From: Hordeum vulgare subsp. vulgare
Lineage: Eukaryota > Streptophyta > Magnoliopsida > Poales > Poaceae
Length of the DNA: 64,000 nucleotides
NCBI RefSeq assembly: GCF_904849725.1
Contig: NC_058521.1
Location: 142,132,744-142,196,743 of the forward strand
Reading direction: 5' to 3'
A program made the translations under genes and the position numbers. Below the pieces are notes generated by a model that saw only the letters and a list, made by a program, of their open reading frames with translations, was not told the origin of the DNA and did not search any database. This document shows positions 35,301-46,971 of the stretch, piece after piece. Each line of letters begins with the position of its first letter. Position 1 is the stretch's first letter.

Positions 35301-36896
35301 ATGTGGTATCCGATGCCTTAAGCCGGAAGGTAGGCTCCTTGAACGTCGCGCTCAAGGAAAGGTTACCCGTCTTGTATGAAGAGATGGAGGGCTTCGGGCT
35401 TGAGATAGTCGAACCAGGATACCTGGCTAACCTCGAAGTCAAGCCTACTCTGGCAGACGACATCAAGGAAGCCCATAAGGGACACAAGAGTATCGAAGGC
35501 CTCAAGAGGAAGGTGCGAGAAGGCAAAGCCCCAGGATTCTCGATTGATGAGCAAGGAGTACTGTGGTACGGGAAGCGCTTATGCGTACCTAACAAGGCCG
35601 AACTTAAGGACTTGATCCTGCAAAGAGGCTCATGACACACCGTACTCTATCCATCCAGGTGGTACCAAGATGTATCAAGACCTCCGAGAACGATTCTGGT
35701 GGCATGGCATGAAGAGGGAAATTGGCTCCTATGTCGCTAAATGCGATGTATGCCAGCGTGTCAAGGCTGAACACCAGCGACCTGCTGGATTGCTGCAACC
35801 TCTTCAAGTGCCGGAATGGAAGTGGGATAAAGTCGGCATGGACTTCATCACCAGGTTGCCCCGGTCGAATAAGGGTCATAACTCCATTTGGGTCATAGTC
35901 GATCATTTGACCAAGGTGGCCCATTTCATCCCCGTTAACACCACCTACGATGGCAGCCAGCTGGCCAGTCTATACATTCATTGAGTGGTGAGTCTCCATG
36001 GAGTTCCCAAGGAGATCGTGTCCGACCGCGGCACGCAATTCACCTCAAGATTCTGGAAGAAATTTCAAGAAGCTCTCGGAACCAAACTCTCCTTCAGTAC
36101 GACTTTCCACCTGCAAACGGGCGGACAGACCGAGAGGGTAAACCAGATACTTGAGGACATGCTCCGCGCCTGTGTTTTGGCTCATGGTGCCAAGTGGGAA
36201 GATTGCCTGCCATTTGCTGAGTTTTCTTACGACAACAACTACCAGTCCAGTCTTCAGATGGCCCCATTCGAAGCGTTATATGGGCGAAAGTGCCGCACCC
36301 CTCTCAATTGGTCCGAAACCGGTGAAGGACTAGTTTTCGGACCAGAAGCACTGCAGGAAGCAGGGGACAAGGTTCAGCTTGCCCGAGAGAACTTGGAGGC
36401 AGCTAAGTCAAGGCAGAAGAGCTATGCAGACCCTCGCCGCAGAGATGTGGAGTTTGTTCCTGGAGACCAGGTGTACTTGCGAGTCACGCCTCTCAAGGGG
36501 ACCAAGCGTTTCCACGTCAAGGGGAAGCTAGCTCCCAGGTTCATTGGACCCTTCAAGATCACGGCAAGGCGCGGGGAAGTAGCTTACCAGTTGGAGCTAC
36601 CTCCTGAGCTTTCGTGTGTGCACAACGTGTTTCACGTGTCACAGCTTCGGAAGTGTTTACAAGTGCCGAACCGTCCCGATATTTACAAGGACATTGATCA
36701 TCAAGCTATTGACCTTCAACCGGACCTTACCTACCGCGAGAAACCGATCCGCATTTTGGATGAAGCCGAACGTTGCACCAGAAGCCGCACCATCAAGTTT
36801 TTCAAGGTTCAGTGGAGCAACCATACTGAAGCAGAAGCCACGTGGGAACGTGAAGACTATCTCCGATCAGAATTTCCCGAGCTATTTAACGCTTAG
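32369..36896 (+). pseudogene. gag-pol: Chromovirus gag-pol polyprotein with four stops and one frameshift
   Basis: The first codon reads GTG (GTG GTG AAC) where an ATG is expected. Gag core includes YLGGTAKAWW. In-frame stops: TAG 33263, TAG 33365, TGA 34370 and, after the shift, TGA 35982. One extra A in the run at 35622-35624 shifts the frame within the integrase N terminus. Order: zinc knuckle CX2CX4HX4C at 33374-33415; protease FDCGASHSF, with Cys where Ser or Thr is usual, from about 33614; reverse transcriptase with FIDD near 34550-34566; RNase H with [11 protein letters not shown] near 34990; integrase HHCC (35630-35760), GMDFITRLP, VSDRGTQF and ERVNQILED; chromodomain near 36740-36890 with ATWEREDYL. 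The chromodomain would guide integration towards marked chromatin. The copy is not functional as it stands. Confidence 0.93.
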
Positions 36897-36939
36897 CTTA
36901 GGAATCTCGGGGACGAGATTCTTGTAAGAGGAATAGGTC
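36897..36939 (+). other. Chromovirus 3' untranslated stretch with polypurine-like tract
   Basis: Only 43 bases separate the gag-pol stop from the 3' LTR. The run gtaagaggaatagg ends next to the LTR and is the likely plus-strand primer. Confidence 0.6.
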
Positions 36940-39900
36940 TGTCACACCCTGTTTTTCATCACAAGTATTTTATGTTGCAAAAATGAGAGCTTGTTAAAAC
37001 TTTTTCAAATAATGTTGTGAGTGCAATGTCAGCCCTTGTATGAGTGAATGCTTGCTTGCTTGATGACTCAAACCCATGAAGAACTTATTATTTTTGCTCT
37101 CTTCAAAAACCCTTTTTCCTTTATATCAAGATCACCTTCATCATGTTGGGATACACTACTAGCTCATGAAGCAAAGTGGCACTTCCAACAAAAGTTGGTG
37201 ATCTGATCGAGATATTATTTTCATTCATTAAAAACATTAATTGGTGATTTAAAATATTATTTTCCTATTTTATATTTATGTCTGTTTCTAGGGCCAGGAA
37301 TGATATTCCCACAAGGAAAATTGCTTTCCCGCCTTAGAAAATTCTGAGTAAATTCATGGAAGCTCAGAAGGACATATATTTTCCATATATAAGATTTTCA
37401 ACCCTATTTTATATTAATATTATTTGAGTAAAACCCTGAAAACCATTTTTGTTTGTTTTAGCGTTTTGAGATGTTTCCAAAGGAAATGATCTCAATAAAT
37501 TCCCATTAAATTACAGGAGCCCTCCCAAGCCATATTAGGTGCTCACATAAAATCTCACCTTGATCCAAGGTGGGGAAGTGCCCCTAATGAGCCCAAAACC
37601 CTCTCTGTCCAGAGAAGAGTTGGAACAACTCTACATTGCAAAGTTTCTCCAATGTATCTGAAACTTTGCAGAGGTGTTTGACACCCCAAATGAGGACTCC
37701 ACACCAAAGATGGGATTTGTGGGACTCTGTTTGGCCACACTTCCTTTGTAAAGGACAGTACTGGTCATTTTGAGGCATTTTCAAGTTTACAAAGCTAAAC
37801 TTGTTCAATGGAGCTCAAATTTGGTGAAACCGCATGTTTTTACCACAAGACCAAACCTGTTAAGTTTCAGTTCCAGTGGTGGAGTGCAAGCACCCCAAAT
37901 CACTTTCGAACACCTACTGACAGGAAGGTAAAAACCCTCCTAGCCACTGTTTTACCCAATGTCAAAGCCCCAAACTTGGTGAGTTAGAGCCCCAGAACAC
38001 CCTGAGCACCCAGTCAACCAGCCCCTCCCCAAATCCAAGCACTAGTGCCAAGATCTTCAATTTGAGCCGTAGGCCAGTACTGGCAACACTAGTGTTCCTT
38101 GCCTCCTTTGACCAGCTCGTGCTCCCACTAGCACACAACGGCTAGGCACACTCCCAGCAACACTCAGGACATGGAGGACACGTCCCAAAGGGGCCCAGAG
38201 CGCGCCAGCATGCCGTGGCATGCCAAAACCGTGCTCTGGACGCGCTACAGAGAACCTCCAGCGAGGGGACGTCTCCCCGGCCAGTTCCAACCCCCCAGTA
38301 ACATGGAGGTCCCCCTGGCACCCCAGCACCCTCCAAACAGCTTCAGCACAACCATTAGACTCCCCCTAGCCGCCCAATCGAGCTCGCAGAGCCTCGGTGC
38401 TCGAGATCGACTGAGGCCCCTCCACCTCGGAGCTCCGGTCGATCTCCGGCTACACGCCGGCTCCTGCGCCGCCCGACCTCCCATTGCACTCCCCTTGACG
38501 CCAGGATCATTTCCCCCAACTCCCCTGAGCGAATCCGTGCCCCTAGCCACTAGCTCGACGCCAGTCCGAAACCTTTCCGCCACGATCACCTCGTCGCCGG
38601 CGATCCAGACCACCTCCGGTGACGTCCCGACCACGAGCAGGTAGGCGGAGGAACGAGGGACCCATTCCCGATCCTAGATTGGCCTGAGGGCAATGGTAGC
38701 CTCGCCGGCGTCCATCTCCACCTCTCTGGCTGGAGGTAGGAGAAGGACCCGACAGGTGGAGCCCACCTGTCGGTGTCCTGGGGCAGCCAGCACGCGCAGC
38801 CGCTGACACTGACCCCAGGGGCCCGCAGGTCAGGTTTGTACCTGGCCCGCGCGCTTGGTGGCCGGTCTGCTGGCTGGGCCGACTGGGTCTCCCCCTGGCC
38901 TTTTTATTTTATTTTTTAATCTGCAACTTAAATGATTTTTATAAAAATATTTAGCCAGTAGAAAAATATGATTCTTCCACCAACAATTTTCTAAAAATGT
39001 GTTGTAATTGATTCTGTAGACTTTGACATTTATCAAAAACAGAACCTGTTTTGGTATAATAAAATGATATTAAGAGCATCTGTTTGCTCCTGTTTGCTTT
39101 TAAATAAATATGCTTAGCTAATAAAAACCATAGGAAACATTTTCCAAAATAATAAACTGAATTTATTCAAGCTTTGCAACATTTTTAAAAGCACCTTGTG
39201 ATCTGTTTTGGTGTGAGCTATTATTTATTTATTCCTTTCTCGATGGTAGAGTTACTGAGTGACGGAGGATCCGGAGCGGAAGACCTCGAAGACCCCGGAT
39301 ACCTAGCTGACCAAGGCAAGCAGCCCTTTGACCATGACTTGAGCACAAACATTGTTGCATGCTAGTATAGTTGGTATTTTCCCGTTGCATGTGATCACGA
39401 TGCCGGTTCATCATTGTGGTGATGGTACCGAAGGCTTCTTCAAAGCACTTGCATGATAGTAAGGTTATTCATATGGCTCCTCGGAGCACAAGCATGATGA
39501 GCTTGACCCTATCATCTGTTAGGATCATGCTACTGTCAGGCTGACTAGTAGAGTTAGATCATTGCACTGAGCTTGACCCTACCCCTTGAGGGTCATGTTA
39601 TTACCATGTTGACAAGTAAAGATAGAGCATATTATCACAAGCATGATGATGAGTTAAATAAAGAGTTTATGAAAACCCCGTCGGGTGCCACTAATGACCC
39701 AGGGTGATGATGAGTTGGTGATCACTTTTGGTGAAGTGATGCACCGGTGTTTTTGTGTGAGTATGGTTTCGGAAATGGGATTAGATTTATGATGTGTCGA
39801 CCGTCCCAACCTTACCAGTACGACCACGATACCCCTTTATGGGACGGGGCTTTGTTGATTACTCTGGTCGGTACTAGCAAAGAGCCACATTACTAGTGGC

Positions 39901-40971
39901 GGGAGTGATCGGTGTCACTCTCGTGATGGGGTCGTGCCAGGTAGGACGACTATGCCATTATTATGAGTTCCAGGCACACCGTTGGTCCCTGTATGGTTGA
40001 TACAGTCCAGAGTCGGTGCTCGTAAGACGTACAACGTGTGGGCTGGGTACCAATCGAGTGGACCTCTTTGTCTAGTATCGTCAGGGGAAAGATGATGATC
40101 GGGTACTTACCTCGGGTATATGTGATATACCGCGAGTCGTGGATGACACTGAAGTTTCCCGTTTCTCGTGGGTCCAGCGTACTACCTCTGCAGAGTGTCA
40201 AACTATTCGAATAGCCGTGTCCAAGGTCAAGGACAGTTGGGTGGTGCTGCTTAAACTACGTCCAGCGTTTCCGCATAAACCAAGTGTGTGTGTGTGGTGT
40301 TAAAAAGGTGTTGTTATGAGAGTAATAATATGACCAAGTTCGGTGACTTGGCACATAGGGTAAACCCGGATGGTTTAGCCCTCATTAATACATTGAGGTT
40401 ATGACAAGTCCGATGACTTGGCATATAGGGTGAACCCGGATGGTTCAACCCTTAGCAGATATGTTGATATCTGTAACCTGTTCTTCAAGAGTAGTTCTTT
40501 AACTTGTTGCGTATACCTGATCATTCCACCAAATTGCATTCCACCATAGATACCTGTTACTATTATTCTTCACTATCAATGTTCATATCATGGCCTGTTT
40601 GCGAGTACATTCAAAGTACTCATTGGCTTGCCACTGGTTATATTATTGACCAGACATGGAAGGACCAGAGTTTGGCGACGAGTACGCCGTCGGAGACGAA
40701 CCTGCGATCTAGGACGCTTCCAAGTCAGAATGCTTGTCGGTGTAGGCTTGATGGTATGGACACCGCTTAGCCCTTACGAGTTTCCGCTACTCGATGTATC
40801 TGTTTAGTTTGGCTTTAGGCCTCGCTCTTGAACCCGACCTTCTGGTCGTTTGATCTAATAATTTCGGTACTTGGATGTAAGCCTCTATTATTCAGTATCT
40901 GTGTTCAGTGAACATTGATCCTTGGGGTCACTGGGCACGGCGAACTCGACTTGCTAGTCGGGGTCCCCACA
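36940..40971 (+). repeat. 3' LTR of the chromovirus, lacking the TATA region
   Basis: It matches the 5' LTR closely, but the segment equivalent to about 28747-29036 is missing. The join at about 38302-38315 carries a dozen bases (gtaacatggagg) that do not match, a typical deletion scar. The deleted part includes the TATA box. Confidence 0.92.
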
Positions 40972-40976
40972 GCAAT

Positions 40977-42512
40977 AGATGAAGTGAGATGAGTAGGATC
41001 CATCACCACAACATTGTCCTCGAACTCTGGCTGGAGGACAGGTGTGGTCGATCAAATGGAGTCTCTTTCTAATCTTGGAATTGATGAACAACCGGATGTA
41101 TGGAGCATATTCGCATGCTCTCTTCTGATCAACAACAATCCCGTTGATGGTCTCAACTATGAGATCCTTCACCCTCATCCTGATGTGGCTGTCAACATGA
41201 TGCAACATTTTAATTGAGTATCCACGAGTCATCTTATGGTGTTGTAGGTAGTCAATCCTTTTTGCAGAAAATACACTGAGCGAAGCTTATGAGTCTTCAC
41301 ATACTCCTTGAGAATTGGTGTGCACATGTTGGCCATGGAGTTGTGGTTCATCTTGGACTCTGAGTACAAGTCCAAACCTCTCTCTTGCACCTTTGGGACT
41401 CCTAAGATGGTAGCCCACTCATCAATGGTTGCCTGATACCTGGTGCCTTCTATCATCCATACTATCCTTCCATCTGGATAGAAGTGAGCAGTGGAGTAGA
41501 ATTGCATGATGAGCTCATCATTCCATGGTGTCATCTCTTTACCAATGAACTCATTAACGTCCAACATCTTGAAGTTCTCCTGGACATGGGGGAAGTAGTC
41601 CTCATTGGACTTGTTGTACTCCCAATCAACATACCTCATGTCATTCATAGCTGTATTCTTGTCAAGCAAGACAGTCTCATAGAAATCCTGCTACTCCTTG
41701 GTGTGAAGGCGAGTGTCAACAATAGTTCTCCTGTTGACATCATATGGATCATTCATCATTGTCTATCCATCTGCTTAGCCCTTGGTCCTTCCTCTCCTTC
41801 ATGTTCTCAGCAACTAGGTGATCATCATTATGATAAGGAAGGTGGGGCCCGAGTTTCCTCAACACAATAACATCCTCATCATCAGCAGCATCTCTAGCCA
41901 TTGAACCCTTGTTCTTCCGTGTCGCTGGAATATCTCCGATGGTCTTCTTAGGCTTGGGGCAGCCTACTTGGCCTTAGTGGGAGGCTTACTGGGCATGGCA
42001 TCTGCCATGAGCTTCCTCTTCTTAGAGGGAGGAGGGTTTACAGCTGGTTCCTCCTCTCCTGCCTCTTCCTCTTGATCAATTCTCATAGAGGTAGGTCTTC
42101 TAGTCACGTAGATGGTTTTAACCCTTTCTCTCTTCTTTCCAAACTTCTTAGCCAAAGTATTTGTTCTCCTTGTTCCACTAGGTTTCTCCAAAGATAAAGA
42201 CGTCCCTCTCTTGGAAGCAATAAACTCTATAACTTCTCTTGCCACCACTCTTTCCTTCCTCTAAGGTTGTTTCTTGGAAGTGACCTCCTTTGGGACAAAG
42301 TCCTCATCCTCCTCATCTAAATTTTTCTGCTTTCTAGCTCTAGTGGCTGCCTTGGGAAAGTCATGTGAGCTAGGGGGTTCCAGGGTCATCAGAACTCCCT
42401 TCAGGACTAGTACGTGCATCCAAATCCACACTTCGTTCTCTATGCTGATTACGATTGTCATCTGATTCAGATATGATGAACACTGACCCCGTGAAGTAAC
42501 TATGGAGGAGCA
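40977..42512 (-). pseudogene. env-like: Env-like gene of Sirevirus 2, N-terminal and central part
   Basis: Read from about 42512 leftwards, it codes for a charged N terminus (ESDDNRNQHRERS; later KKFGKKRERVK, a possible nuclear signal, then EEEAGEEEP). A conserved block follows that matches the env-like protein of Sirevirus 1 in layout (MTPWNDELIMQFYSTAHF against DPDVVAQFYVTVHF), then YIRLFINSKI. Frameshifts include one extra C near 42377 and one indel near 41040, and there are stops at about 41760 and 41690. The chromovirus interrupts it at 40971/27383. The gene appears to have decayed already before or after that insertion. Confidence 0.75.
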
Positions 42513-42832
42513 TAGCTTATGATCATCACAAAATTTGTAAACTTTTGCAAATTTGAACTCAAAATGTTAGTTTCAGGTTTTCACGCTATGAAATTCGGTT
42601 CCACCAAGTTTTAGATTTTGGAATTTCTGAGGCAACAATAACAACAACAGAGACTTGGTCACACTGTTTCAGTTTCACCGAAGTGTGACTCGGTCTCTTT
42701 GAAGTTGCGCTCAAAATCCCTAAATCCCGATAGGAACTTCCATTTTCACCGAGAAGCCCTTGTGTTGTGGATGAAACCACATCCGTGACACCGAGACGTT
42801 TCGACTTAGTGACTACGAGATTGCATACTATG

Positions 42833-43360
42833 TGTCGTGGTTTTGTCACGGCAGATGTCCTCGTGAAACGACTTAGTGATGAGGCCATCGCAGCGATGTG
42901 GCGACTCAAAGGGGTTGACCGGGAAACGGGAGGCGAGTTTACCTAGGTTCGGCCCTTCAGATTGAGGTTAAAGCCTACATGCTGCTTTGTGTATATTGAT
43001 GTGGGAATCGATTACAAGGTTGCGGATTCGCCTGACCTAGCTCTCGATTGATGTTAACTTAATCCTATCTACCCTAGAGACCCGCCTTTATATATAGGTC
43101 GATGTTCTAGGTCTTAGAAGAGTCCAACTCTCATTGCAATTTGTAAGCCGGTTTATCTCTAACTCGCCTTGTCTCCCACGTGAGGAAACTCCCGACGTCT
43201 CTTTCCTTACATGGACGCCTTTGTTTAGTCTTGGGCCAACCGTCTCATCTGGAGCCTTCCGCTTCTTTGATAATGGCCCATCTTGACCATAGGGATAGAG
43301 CCGCCATTATCCTGACCCGACCCACATGGCGGGTCCTACAACGGGATAATATCCCCAACA
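42833..43360 (+). mobile_element. Solo LTR (528 bp), probably Gypsy-type
   Basis: It begins TGTCGTGGTTTTGTCACGG and ends ATCCCCAACA, with a perfect duplication CTATG on both sides (42828-42832 and 43361-43365). A TATA-like tttatatatagg lies at about 43086-43097. The sequence resembles an LTR common in Triticeae; I cannot name the family. No internal domain is present, so this is what remains after recombination between two LTRs. Confidence 0.85.
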
Positions 43361-43680
43361 CTATGGATACCTAACCCTAAAACTTTTCCTTCTAGGTAAT
43401 CTAAGGAAGTTTTTTGTGGGTAGGTTTGTGGAAATGTGGACAAAAAGTAGACAAAACCTAATGCACATGAATTAGATATTGGAGCGCAAGAGGGATCAAA
43501 GATTACCCTAACTTGTCGGATCCTCTCTACGGCGACAATGAAGGGGACGATTGTCGTTGATGGTGACAGACTTCGGCGGTGAGGGCGCGCTAGAGAAGAT
43601 GAAGAACGTCCAACATAGGCAGCGACAAGGGGTGCATGAGTCCTTCTTTTGAAGTAATTCTCAGAGTCCGGACCCGCAGA

Positions 43681-43690
43681 TGTATATACC
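43681..43690 (-). promoter_or_regulatory. TATA-like element upstream of the Sirevirus 2 env-like gene
   Basis: On the minus strand GGTATATACA follows several TCGGTGTCAC-type palindromes and precedes a pyrimidine-containing leader. The position mirrors the internal promoter of Sirevirus 1. Splice sites and start are less clear here because a solo LTR lies in the presumed intron. Confidence 0.4.
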
Positions 43691-44742
43691 AACATGCTGT
43701 CAGTGACACCGATAAAAAAATCGGTTCCACCAAGATACATAACTGCTAGTTGACACAGCATTCGGTGACGCCGAAAAGTCCGAACCAGTGGTACAGAGGT
43801 AGAAAAACCAGATCAACCCAAAGTGAATCGGTGAAGCCGAGTTTGGAGGTTCTGTTCACACTGAAAAACACTTGGGAGGTTTTGGAAGTCAACCCTTGTC
43901 AAATCAGTGGCTCCAAGTGCTCCTCATCTGGAGGGTCTAAAAAGTGCTTGCTCAAATTTTGTGATGAAGCATGAATAGAATTTGAGACGAGAAAGAACAT
44001 ATAGATAGAGGGATACTTAGGAATTCTTGTACGCCCAATTGGCTAAAGAAATAAAATCGAAAATATAACAAAAATTGGATGTCCTCAAATGGAGAAAAAA
44101 AATGCAAACCAACATGATAACACAATAAGATGCCAAACAGAATATGTCAAACATGCACAACCACTCTAGTATCTACTAAGCACTTTGGTGTTGACGAAAT
44201 CATCTATATATGAGTATATTGACTTAAGGAGCCAAGCAAGAATACTTGATCATAGGTCACACTCATCGTTTAAGCATAAGTGGGGTTGCCACGTTTACAT
44301 GAAGCTTTTAATGTGTCCACGTCGTTTGAGACGCTTTAGCTCAAGTCTTAGAGAAAAGCTCCCCTTGATGTGATATCCCCTTTTAGAGCTATGAACTAAC
44401 CTTGGGTTTTGTCGATGAAGACTTCATGTAGGTGTTGTAGTAGTGGATTCTTATTGTTGATGAAGTTCATCTAGAGTTGAGAGCAATCCTTATTGTTTTG
44501 TAATCTTCCCACCTACATGGGTTAGTCCCAAAAGTAACAAATACAAGGATATCTATGGACATGGTATTAAGCACACATGTGATGATGTCCATTGATACAA
44601 TAATTACCTTGTCCCTTGCTTACCGGCAAGGGGTTTTGTGACTCCTTGAAATATTGCACAGAGTTGGAGTTGTTTGCTTAGTTATTTCCAAGTAATGAAT
44701 ATGAGTGAAGTTTGTTGGCGGGGTCACCCCTCAAGAACTTCT

Positions 44743-46920
44743 CTAGTTCTTCTTCATGGAGACCCACCTCAACTTGATGGGGATACTTGGAGTTGAAGTA
44801 GCACTTGATGAATTAGAGCTAGTAGTGTCCTTGGGAACCCACTTGACCATGGCTCAATGCTCTTCCTAAAATGAGTCAATATCCTCTTGAAGCTTATCCT
44901 TGCCTTTAAGATTGTGGTCTTGTGATCGAAGATCATCTTCAGCTTGTGTTCCCTTAAAGAGAGTAGGATCATACTTCTCCTTTCGGGGAACAAATTTCTT
45001 CTTCGAGTATTGATCTTCTTACCATTCAACTCCATTGACATTGAACTTTCGTTCAAAACCAATACCTTGGCTCTTCCAGTGCCATCCTTGCTTGCGTACA
45101 ATCTCCTCAAATTGCTTACGTCCGGCAAGAATCTTCTAGACATCTTTCTCTGTAATTCCTTTTGATAAATCATTTCTTGCTCAAGTGGAACTTGGCTAAG
45201 AGAATCATTAGTGGAATCAATAGAACTACTAGAAGCAACATCTTTAGATTTAGCATTATTATTGTTGCTACTATATGAAGAACCTTTCTTGCCTTTGTTA
45301 CTAGTTTGCTTAGACTTAACATGTGGCACAAAAGTAGACAAGAGTAATCGTCTGGCAAGATTAGAAGAACTCTTCTGTCAAAGATCATCATTGATAGCTT
45401 TAAGAAACTCATGCCCTTGTTGTAAATTTAGCTTCTCGAAGCGTAACCTCTCATGAGTTCTTAGAGGCTCTCTATGATCTTCTTGAGTAGATTCATGAGC
45501 TAACTTAAGAGTGCTTAGTTCCTTAGTTAAGCTCTCAATCTCCTTCTTATCATCATCACACGATTTATATTGACTAGCATGATTATTATCAATTTAATTT
45601 TGGCTAACATCACTAGTTTTATCAAAGAGCAAGCCATCATCTCCTAATAAGTCATCCTTATCACTATTAAGGTTAATGTATTCTGGGTGTGATACCTTTG
45701 GGCCTTTAGCCATGAAGCAACTTCCAATTCTTCATTTGGTGAATCATATAGATCATAAGAGTTGGAAGATACGAGTGCTAGTCCGGCAACACCTTCATGT
45801 TGACTATAATCGGATTTGGAGTTGTAACTTTTCTCGGATTGGTTGTCGCATTAGGAGCCGGAAACCCATTCATGAACATGAGCTTGCTGTCTTCTTCTTG
45901 TGTAGCTCTTGGTGTACTTTCCCTTCTTCTCCAAATCCTTGCTTCTCCAGGAGGGTCTTCCTTCATAGCGATCTTCTCTACTTTTTCTCTCTCTTCGAGG
46001 TGACTCATCTCTTGAGCTTCTTCTTTTAGGTGAATCTTTTCATCTATTGGACGGGGCTGTGCACTCATTGGACAAGTGTCTGGGTCTTCCACAATTGTAA
46101 TAATTTCGGTCACGACTAGAACAATGCTTTTCTTCATATCTCGAGTTGGAGCTTCTATCTTTTCCTCTATTCTTATAGAACTTGTTGAATATCTTAACCA
46201 TGAGGCTTATCTCTTCATTAGTAGCAAGGTTGTCACTTGAAGTTGCAGGCGCATAACGTGTGGCTTTGTAAGCACCACTTGAATTATTGTGGAGCTCTTC
46301 TTTGTCCTTCAGTGACATATCATGAGCAACAACCCTACCAATGAATTCCATAGGCTTGAGAACTTTCTTGTTTGGCATCATTTGGATCAATATGCACACA
46401 GTGTCATACTTTCCATCCAAGGCTCTAAGAATATTCTTGATGGTGAATTTTTTGGCCATCTCTTCACTTCCTAAGACGACAATCTCATTTGTGATGAGAT
46501 CAAGCCTAGAGTACATTTTCGTGACTCCTTCACCATCCTTTGGCTTGAACTTGTCAAGTTGACTTTGAAGCACATCCAACTTAGATTTCCCATCGGACTC
46601 GGTTCCTTCATGCATATCAACCAAAGTGTCCCAAATTTCTTTTGCATTCTCAACATGACTTATCTTGTTGAATTCTTCGGGGCATAGGCAGTTGAAGAAT
46701 GTCGCATGCTTGAGCGTATCTTCAATTCTTTTGTAGTCGCTTCACGATGAGGTTCCTTTCCATCACCAAAGAATTCACCTTACAAACCAACACGAACAAC
46801 AACCCAAACAATGGGATTATGATGAAGAATAAATATTTTCATTTTATACTTCCAACTAGCAAAGTTTGTACCATCAAAATATGGATTTCTACGGTTGTAA
46901 TTTCCCTCACTAGACGCCAT
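44743..46920 (-). pseudogene. gag: gag of Sirevirus 2
   Basis: Minus strand, ATG at 46920 (MASSEGNYNRRNPYFDG) to a TAG near 44743. A TAA at 46782-46780 and several frameshifts break it. The best open part (46624 to 46040) contains the Gag core (DKFKPKDGEGVTKMYSRLD) and the zinc knuckle CX2CX4HX4C, seen as NCGRPRHLSNEC near 46075, with its first Cys read in YYNC. The C-terminal part, typical of the long Gag of Sireviruses, includes YASKDGTGRAKVLVLNE near 45100. Gag forms the particle that packages element RNA. The whole gag is recognisable, which makes the absence of pol after it notable. Confidence 0.85.
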
Positions 46921-46960
46921 ACTCTCCTCGGTTGTGAAACCAATGCAATGGAGACCAAAT

Positions 46961-46971
46961 CTATGATACCA
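46961..46971 (-). other. Primer-binding site of Sirevirus 2
   Basis: On the minus strand TGGTATCATAG follows the 5' LTR by two bases and matches the initiator tRNA-Met site with one change. Confidence 0.8.

Larger units (their letters stand above)
27383..40971 (+). mobile_element. Chromovirus (Tekay-type Gypsy) retrotransposon, complete, inserted in the Sirevirus 2 env-like gene
   Basis: LTRs at 27383-31704 (4.3 kb) and 36940-40971 (4.0 kb) start TGTCACACCCTG and end GGTCCCCACA. A perfect duplication GCAAT flanks the element (27378-27382 and 40972-40976). Inside are an initiator tRNA-Met primer site, gag, protease, reverse transcriptase, RNase H, integrase and a C-terminal chromodomain, which places it among chromoviruses. 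I cannot give a family name with confidence. LTRs look very similar except for one deletion of about 290 bp in the 3' copy, so it is a fairly recent insertion. Confidence 0.94.
42513..44742 (-). other. Sirevirus 2 spacer between gag and env-like gene (solo LTR removed)
   Basis: About 1.7 kb of Sirevirus spacer plus the solo LTR at 42833-43360. No integrase or reverse-transcriptase motif is visible in any frame. It contains palindrome copies of the type TCGGTGTCACCGA at 42600-42815 and 43695-43860, and a TATA-like sequence (GGTATATACA on the minus strand) at 43681-43690, placed as in Sirevirus 1. Confidence 0.6.
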
